A DNA stretch of 46,749 nt from a virus. The notes beneath the pieces were generated by a model. It was not told the DNA's origin. It worked only from the letters and a program-made list of their open reading frames with translations, and did not search any database. The stretch spans positions 1 through 46,749 of IMG/VR virus record IMGVR_UViG_3300008262_004997. The stretch is one strand, 5' to 3'. Below are positions 42,701 through 46,749 of this stretch, one piece after another. The number at the start of each line of letters is the position of its first letter. The stretch's first letter is position 1. Position numbers and translations under genes: made by a program.

Positions 42701-44382
42701 CAGGTGCAAATTACACTTTTGATTTTTCTGACATAAGTATACCTGGCCCAGTGGATGTACCTACTGCTGCTAACTATTCTGTGATTTCATCTATACCGAT
42801 TTATCAAAGAGAGGGTGGTTTAGGATACTGGGGGACTATACTAGAAAAAATATCATTTGCTAATCTTTCGCTTTGGGTTAATACGGGATATCCATATATC
42901 GATTATATTACATATGAGTGGGATGAAGTAAATAAAACGAATAAGGTCCTAGAGGATCAGTTTGTTTTGGAATTTTTGAAACCATCATTCTTTGAACAAG
43001 ATTCTGTTATCGTTCCGGTAGAAATAACAGACAAACCGCAAGAGCTTTCTGTTTTCAATGTGGGATATAACACTGAAGACATTGTTGGAGAAAGTGAAAT
43101 GTACAGATACAGTGGAGAATACGTACCTAACTTTAGAGAGGTGCTGAAGTTTGAAAATGTAAAATATGATATACCTGCATGGACTACTCCAGAATCTTAT
43201 ACCTTCGATGTAAAAATCGCTAATAAGTCTATAGGTTCATCAACATATGATCTAGGATCTTCTCTTTGCATAGAAATAGATGGAGTTACACAAGGAGAGC
43301 TAAATCTAATAAAAGGAGTTACCTATTATTTTGATCTTAGTGATTCTAGTAATTCTGGATATCAGTTGTATTTTTCATCGAGTAATATAGGCAACAATAT
43401 TGCTGGAGACTCTATGACTCAAGGATATTCTCTTATTGGTACTCCAGGGACTTCTGGGTCTTATATACAATTTGATGTGCCTTACAATTTTGCAGAAACT
43501 GTTTACTACGTAGCAGAGGGAGGTAAATATATGGGAGGTGATGTAAGGCCTATAGATCCTATAGAATACTCGTATTGCTCTTTTGGACCATACAAAGACA
43601 ATTTTGGGGTTTCTAAAAATCTCAATTATTATAAATATTCCACACAATGGATCTATAGAATAGGACAGAACTCACCATACAATCCCACTTATAATCTTAT
43701 CGGTGAAACACCAATAGATAAAAGGGATTTATCAATATTTGAAAGTTCTTGGGATCCTGGATTTTATAGAGAATACTCAGGACCCACTGGATATGTTAGT
43801 TTACCTGGAACAAAAAGTATGAAGGAGCAGAAGAGCTTCTTTGGAAGTAAATTCATGCAAACCCCAGATTTGGTTAATTCACAAAAGCAGCTAATCTATC
43901 CGCAGTCTTTGAAAGATGTTCTCGATCTTAATTACAACAATTATCCAAACTATGAGATTCTTTGGGAAAACACACCAACAGAATTAAGAGGTGTTTTACT
44001 AATTGATAGAATGTTAAACAGATACTTCTTAGAAGATGGAGGTAAAAAATCATTCGAAGAATTTATTATACCTGAATTTGGATTTGGTACACTGACCGAT
44101 GTAGATGACGATTTTAAAGAGTATATGAATCAAAACATAATTCCTATATTCCAATCTAAAAATAATGGAGGATATCTTAAAAAGATTCCAGTTGCTCAGG
44201 GACAATCACTTACTCCGGTAGTTGGTGATCTAGCTGATTACCAGAAGTTAATAAACGGGTATTTTAGATCTTCAGAGATCAGATATACAAAAGTTAATGA
44301 GCTTAGATATGAGTTTAGAGTTCCTAAGGATCCTTCATTTAATTATTCGGTATGCTTCTCTATAGAAATAGGAAAAATTTAA
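39691..44382 (+). CDS. Giant appendage protein, C-terminal part after a frameshift
   Basis: This is the continuation of the 38921 gene. Its frame opens at 39676 and matches the upstream domain from NPDTQIGFEDF on, so the internal TTG at 39871 is not a natural start. Some 1560 residues of beta-rich, Tyr/Asn/Gly/Pro-rich sequence follow, without membrane or enzyme motifs. Examples are REIDMDFWYSEYGYTPTEEY and KTYFVSAGATAEYNGN. An Ig- or jelly-roll-like part near the C-terminus contains LSDSSNSGYQLYFSSSNIGN. The long, evenly structured chain suits a fibre or baseplate-bound plate. Base use matches its neighbours and the frame is clean to 44382, so selection has kept it. Confidence 0.62.
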   Translation, partial: NPDTQIGFEDFITNGFRNNGIISYKLLNLEFLFDDNDSDNYTINRYFGLYLNAPEIASFKLNGDSLYKSQGSSGNTPIPEKNNKGYYYQDVPFFQYNNNGVRLYVDPDKVSGIIPNSDDVNVVEETKLFWIQDKNGNFHSLKRDEGYSLASPPPLSATYGILGYENELVIQDTSIDLSLLTGKDTATKKQYPAVTTGEKGRGYSVIRIGKEINNYDENAFIFYNPLGYYGVPGAKYDIIKASDLSFSVDEWGPGSFYAQDNAYYYHPFGTNEDIAKALAGLFNSFNYNSFEAFQSGDEVIIRTNATGTQENSKYYLDFFQDFTLNQRMPDSERGTIFINEKDACDINQKQSFLGGSNYSNTRVKVKIEDANKIEIGKTFIETIKNTGTDSFSNLPEYSNISSSVVIGKYRFIDQYAKDQNGDVVGLKDFETHATLEIANFTESIAFGSSGTISAFNTYDVPLGIFSFYGLREIDMDFWYSEYGYTPTEEYYKYLDTQPGGLTKIIPGKTYFVSAGATAEYNGNTIAGPDFFEGIVGEEEYLLISGSTGAESNVFPTLFSRGNQTGGITTTNFDYLFYPDLDSFPGFYGVQALQFIDSEVGVDTKFKQLNFGKLDSEYDYTQDNYNPLYALNSRVSPYITKWIYRGGTDIRGNGYRLNANLAFNPLNFSPSFFKRTQDPQYFTHEWYHLQKPPYSLPEGNLHIDKNYLASELNESLLTDANPALRDYFLDYFSVEGEDLDVYYPNSSTINDIDLTERYTTFNFNTGNGYSETVFRGAKVRIKRTFTDYAQQESIKYIEDDRFYEGYKFSCVIIPVENIEDEIQAPIKVKIIENRTFKNITFLVEVLIEDARVLNFENVSPDNQYLDLDYFLLYSLRDKLDSQYFSTTPSVWLPGGSVELPVVGDIKLSSALNISTVPNSQGLFSAVNVGTAGNSGEIFIVPNPDYETDLREEINFTYLPSVVPSFSGPNSTSPGSFYGVVGPAPYNYTLPFPTGVGQDVINFTNTGANYTFDFSDISIPGPVDVPTAANYSVISSIPIYQREGGLGYWGTILEKISFANLSLWVNTGYPYIDYITYEWDEVNKTNKVLEDQFVLEFLKPSFFEQDSVIVPVEITDKPQELSVFNVGYNTEDIVGESEMYRYSGEYVPNFREVLKFENVKYDIPAWTTPESYTFDVKIANKSIGSSTYDLGSSLCIEIDGVTQGELNLIKGVTYYFDLSDSSNSGYQLYFSSSNIGNNIAGDSMTQGYSLIGTPGTSGSYIQFDVPYNFAETVYYVAEGGKYMGGDVRPIDPIEYSYCSFGPYKDNFGVSKNLNYYKYSTQWIYRIGQNSPYNPTYNLIGETPIDKRDLSIFESSWDPGFYREYSGPTGYVSLPGTKSMKEQKSFFGSKFMQTPDLVNSQKQLIYPQSLKDVLDLNYNNYPNYEILWENTPTELRGVLLIDRMLNRYFLEDGGKKSFEEFIIPEFGFGTLTDVDDDFKEYMNQNIIPIFQSKNNGGYLKKIPVAQGQSLTPVVGDLADYQKLINGYFRSSEIRYTKVNELRYEFRVPKDPSFNYSVCFSIEIGKI

Positions 44383-44395
44383 GAGAGGGATGAAT

Positions 44396-44410
44396 TTTTG
44401 ATATATAACA
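44396..44410 (+). promoter_or_regulatory. Candidate phage promoter element, TTGATATATAACA
   Basis: TTTTGATATATAACA lies in the 43-base gap before ATG 44426. A second AT-rich box, GTATAATAAG, follows at 44414-44423. The arrangement resembles the other gap elements. Either box could be the real signal. Confidence 0.25.
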
Positions 44411-44425
44411 CAAGTATAATAAGAG

Positions 44426-45772
44426 ATGCCACAGATTAATATATTAAACGTATTGCAGGGAGACAGTCAATCCACTGTAGTTGACAAAATCAATTATAAT
44501 TTTGACCAGATCCTCAGTGCTGGTGGAGGACCTCAAGGATCCCAGGGATTGCTTGGGCCAACTGGACCAATTGGTCCTCAAGGTCCCCAAGGAGTACAAG
44601 GAGCTCAAGGACCTTCTGGAACTAAATGGTTTGTTCAGGACACATCACCTGCCTCTGGAGGTATAACTGGTGCTAATCCTTGGACATTTCCAACATTAGG
44701 AGACTACTGGCTAGATCCAGACTCTGCGAATCAGGAGGTTTATGTTTTTGGTAGCACCGGATGGCTTAATACTGGATTTGGCCTCGCTTCTGGTCAGTTA
44801 TTCCAGAAAGTTACTCCAATTGATATAATTGGTGGTGCAACCGGACAGGCTATACTCTTTTCTGGAGCAACCGCAGGGGATAAAAGTTTAGTTATTTCAG
44901 ATTCAAGTATTAATGATTACACACCGGGAGGAAGTGCTATTCAGAACTTAAATTTTGAAGATGCTAAATTAAAGGTCGCAACTAAGGACTCCAGAGCAAG
45001 CATAATGAGTTTTGGTAGATCCTCTTTTGACGTAGTACCAGCTGGTACAGGATCTTCAACAAGTACATATAACCCTCATTTTAAATGGGATCTTCAAGTT
45101 AACCCATTTGGAACAACTGGGGTTGGTCCTAATTTTTATAACCTTAGTTTTATTAATCCAAAGGGAGCAATAGGAATAAAATCTCAAGGTGCTGCTGCTG
45201 AATCTGGAATTAATTTATTAAGTACTAGTGAAATATCAGCACAAGCTAGCGACAGCATTGTATTAAAAACTACTTCCCCAGATAAGGGTACTTTTATAGA
45301 TGTAGTATCTAGCGGTGGATTCTTAGAGGTTTCTAATGGGTATCCAACTAACGCATCTTTTGCCCCTATTTTTGCTAATTCTACTGGTCTTGGAATAGGA
45401 TTAGGAACTGGTCAATTCAAACAGACTGGGGATGATGCTAGAAGATTGGCAGTTTACGGTAACAGTAGTATATCATCTACACAATCACTACACACTTCCG
45501 CTTTGTTTGTAGGTACGCCTACTACACCTAATTACAATAAAGGAAGCTTATTTGTTGAGGGACATGTTGGATTTGGATCTACTGGATCTACTGGAGATTT
45601 AATATCTGGAATTTCCACTACTGGGATGTCGGAATCACAAAATAGATTTCCACAACTTTGGATAACTTCACCCAACTACGGTCCGGGTGTTCAAATAAGA
45701 ACTAAGGGATCTGCATCATATGCTCCTAGAACTACAATAGGGGACGGAGTTTTTGATTATTCATTAGCTTAA
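44426..45772 (+). CDS. Collagen-like tail fibre protein, N-terminal part before a frameshift
   Basis: Residues 6-32 (ILNVLQGDSQSTVVD, INYNFDQILSA) repeat the N-terminal docking pattern of the 32303 gene. Eleven Gly-X-Y triplets follow at 35-67 (GPTGPIGPQGPQGVQGAQG), a collagen-like shaft that implies a trimer. The rest is Gly/Ser/Thr-rich beta-helix sequence (GGATGQAILFSGATAGDKSL, ISAQASDSIVLKTTSPDKG). The reading ends at TAA 45770-45772 after GVFDYSLA. The same type of sequence continues one base back in frame to the window end, so this is the 5' part of a longer gene. Function: receptor-binding or side fibre, from composition and position. Confidence 0.72.
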   Translation: MPQINILNVLQGDSQSTVVDKINYNFDQILSAGGGPQGSQGLLGPTGPIGPQGPQGVQGAQGPSGTKWFVQDTSPASGGITGANPWTFPTLGDYWLDPDSANQEVYVFGSTGWLNTGFGLASGQLFQKVTPIDIIGGATGQAILFSGATAGDKSLVISDSSINDYTPGGSAIQNLNFEDAKLKVATKDSRASIMSFGRSSFDVVPAGTGSSTSTYNPHFKWDLQVNPFGTTGVGPNFYNLSFINPKGAIGIKSQGAAAESGINLLSTSEISAQASDSIVLKTTSPDKGTFIDVVSSGGFLEVSNGYPTNASFAPIFANSTGLGIGLGTGQFKQTGDDARRLAVYGNSSISSTQSLHTSALFVGTPTTPNYNKGSLFVEGHVGFGSTGSTGDLISGISTTGMSESQNRFPQLWITSPNYGPGVQIRTKGSASYAPRTTIGDGVFDYSLA

Positions 45773-46749
45773 CTGCTTTAGCTGGAACTGGGCCTGATAT
45801 AACACAAGAATTTTATTCTAATGGATATACTTTCCAACCGGGACCATTAATAAGTTACCAACACAAGATTTCCACACCAACAAACACAACTGGGACTGCT
45901 CCTGTTTTCTCTATTACCACTTATACCAATGCGGGAATTTATGGGACCAGCACAGTGAACAGGACATCTATACAAACTAGAAATTCCAATAGATTTTTAG
46001 AAATAATGTCTAATGGAACTGGTGGATCTAATAAAGTTAATATTGGAATTTCAGAGGAAAGCTTAGTTACTCTTTGGGGTGGTACTGCAGGATCTCCAAA
46101 ATTAGGAGGTGTTGCCATAGGGGTTTCTGGGTCTAATGCCTCTATTGGATCACCTCTACAGGGAAATTTAACCGGTTCTACTTTTACTGCTAATAATCTA
46201 GCTAGTCACAGTTTGGTTGTGACGGGTGTACAAACTATAGGTACTAATAATCCTATCTCTCTCCTGAACCCAACAGGGGCTGGAGCTAGTGCAGCTTTCG
46301 GAAGTAATTCCATGCTCAAAATCGCTAGAAATTTATATAGTACAACTACTAGTTTCGGGGTTAAAGGTTTAAGTGCACAGGGTAATTATCCCTTTAATTA
46401 TGCAAACGGAATTGAGATAACTTCTTTTGTCCCCTTCGCCCCAACAGCAGTTAAAGGATCAAACAGATCCGTAGCAATATCAGTAGCAGCTTCTTCGACT
46501 ATAAGAAATTCAGACGGATCTTTACCAGCTGCTTCAGGAACTGGTTTCTTTGTATCAGATACTGGTGAAAATGTTGCTATAGGATCATCTATAGATTTAA
46601 CTACTGCATTGAATGTATCTGGAGCAGGCTCTGACTTTTCTATAAAAGCTAAAGGTAATGCTGGGATCACAGGTAATGTTGGAATCACTGGTGACACAAC
46701 ACTGGCAGGTGATCTTTCTATAACTAGTGGTGGTGAATTTAATTATTAC
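45760..46749 (+). CDS. Collagen-like tail fibre protein, continuation after frameshift, 3'-truncated by window edge
   Basis: The frame is open from 45757 to the last base of the window and encodes about 330 residues with no start codon of its own nearby. It begins ISLTALAGTGPDITQEF and runs on with FQPGPLISYQHKIS, NKVNIGISEESLVTL and GENVAIGSSIDLTTALNV, ending in NAGITGNVGITGDTTLAGD. Composition (Gly, Ser, Thr, Asn, Ala) and the repeating short strands are the same as in the first part, as in beta-helical fibre stems that normally lead to a C-terminal peptidase or chaperone domain. That domain, if present, lies beyond the window. Confidence 0.68.

Overview
The window reads as an internal piece of the genome of a large tailed phage (Caudoviricetes, contractile-tail myovirus type). 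It is AT-rich, its coding density is very high, and genes abut or overlap almost everywhere. Nearly all genes lie on the + strand. A T4-type baseplate set is recognisable (gp53-, gp27-, gp5-, gp25-, gp6- and gp7-like proteins), together with several very large virion or appendage proteins and a phage-type PhoH ATPase. Most starts have no Shine-Dalgarno sequence and sit behind A/T-rich leaders. One baseplate protein carries propeller repeats of the SBBP and two-component-regulator type. Both points suggest a Bacteroidota host, and the KDO genes require a Gram-negative one. The host assignment is inference. TAA, TAG and TGA all end genes, so the standard bacterial code fits.

Layout. (1) 1-4341 is a surface-sugar module: the 3' part of galE, a gmd with an internal deletion, a CBS-less KdsD-type isomerase, a metal-type KdsA, a GT-A-like glycosyltransferase and a class I methyltransferase. 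(2) 4382-6215 holds small genes: three unrecognised ORFs, a Nudix hydrolase and a 56-codon basic ORF. (3) 6238-18983 is the first tail/baseplate block: a 626-aa tail protein, gp53-like, gp27-like, an 858-aa protein whose last 40% is tandem Tyr/Pro/Gly repeats, a gp5-like OB-fold spike with a (GTS)n tail, and a 1698-aa protein with a Pro-rich hydrophobic stretch. (4) 19040-21595 holds a three-S1-domain RNA-binding protein and an amidoligase-like enzyme with a pentapeptide-repeat-like C-terminus. (5) 21601-31523 is the second baseplate block: an unknown 259-aa protein, gp25-like, gp6-like, an 81-aa protein and a 2261-aa gp7-like wedge protein that carries two different beta-propellers. (6) 31520-32191 is phoH, the only minus-strand gene, meeting the wedge gene tail to tail with a 4-base overlap. 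(7) 32192-32302 is a divergent control region with two dyads. (8) 32303-46749 is an appendage/fibre block of five very large or repetitive genes.

How it may work together: the sugar module would supply or alter host-type surface sugars (KDO, GDP-mannose-derived sugars), while the structural blocks build a decorated T4-like baseplate and its fibres. The S1 protein could help translation of leader-poor mRNAs. Genes inside the baseplate blocks are joined by minimal stop/start junctions such as TAA-T-ATG.

Three genes are broken as read: gmd lost about 70 codons and changed frame, and two appendage genes each contain one -1-type frame change (near 39690 and 45760). These may be real lesions or assembly errors, and raw reads would decide. 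No tRNA, rRNA, CRISPR array, transposon or origin was seen. No gene-free stretch exceeds about 110 bases.
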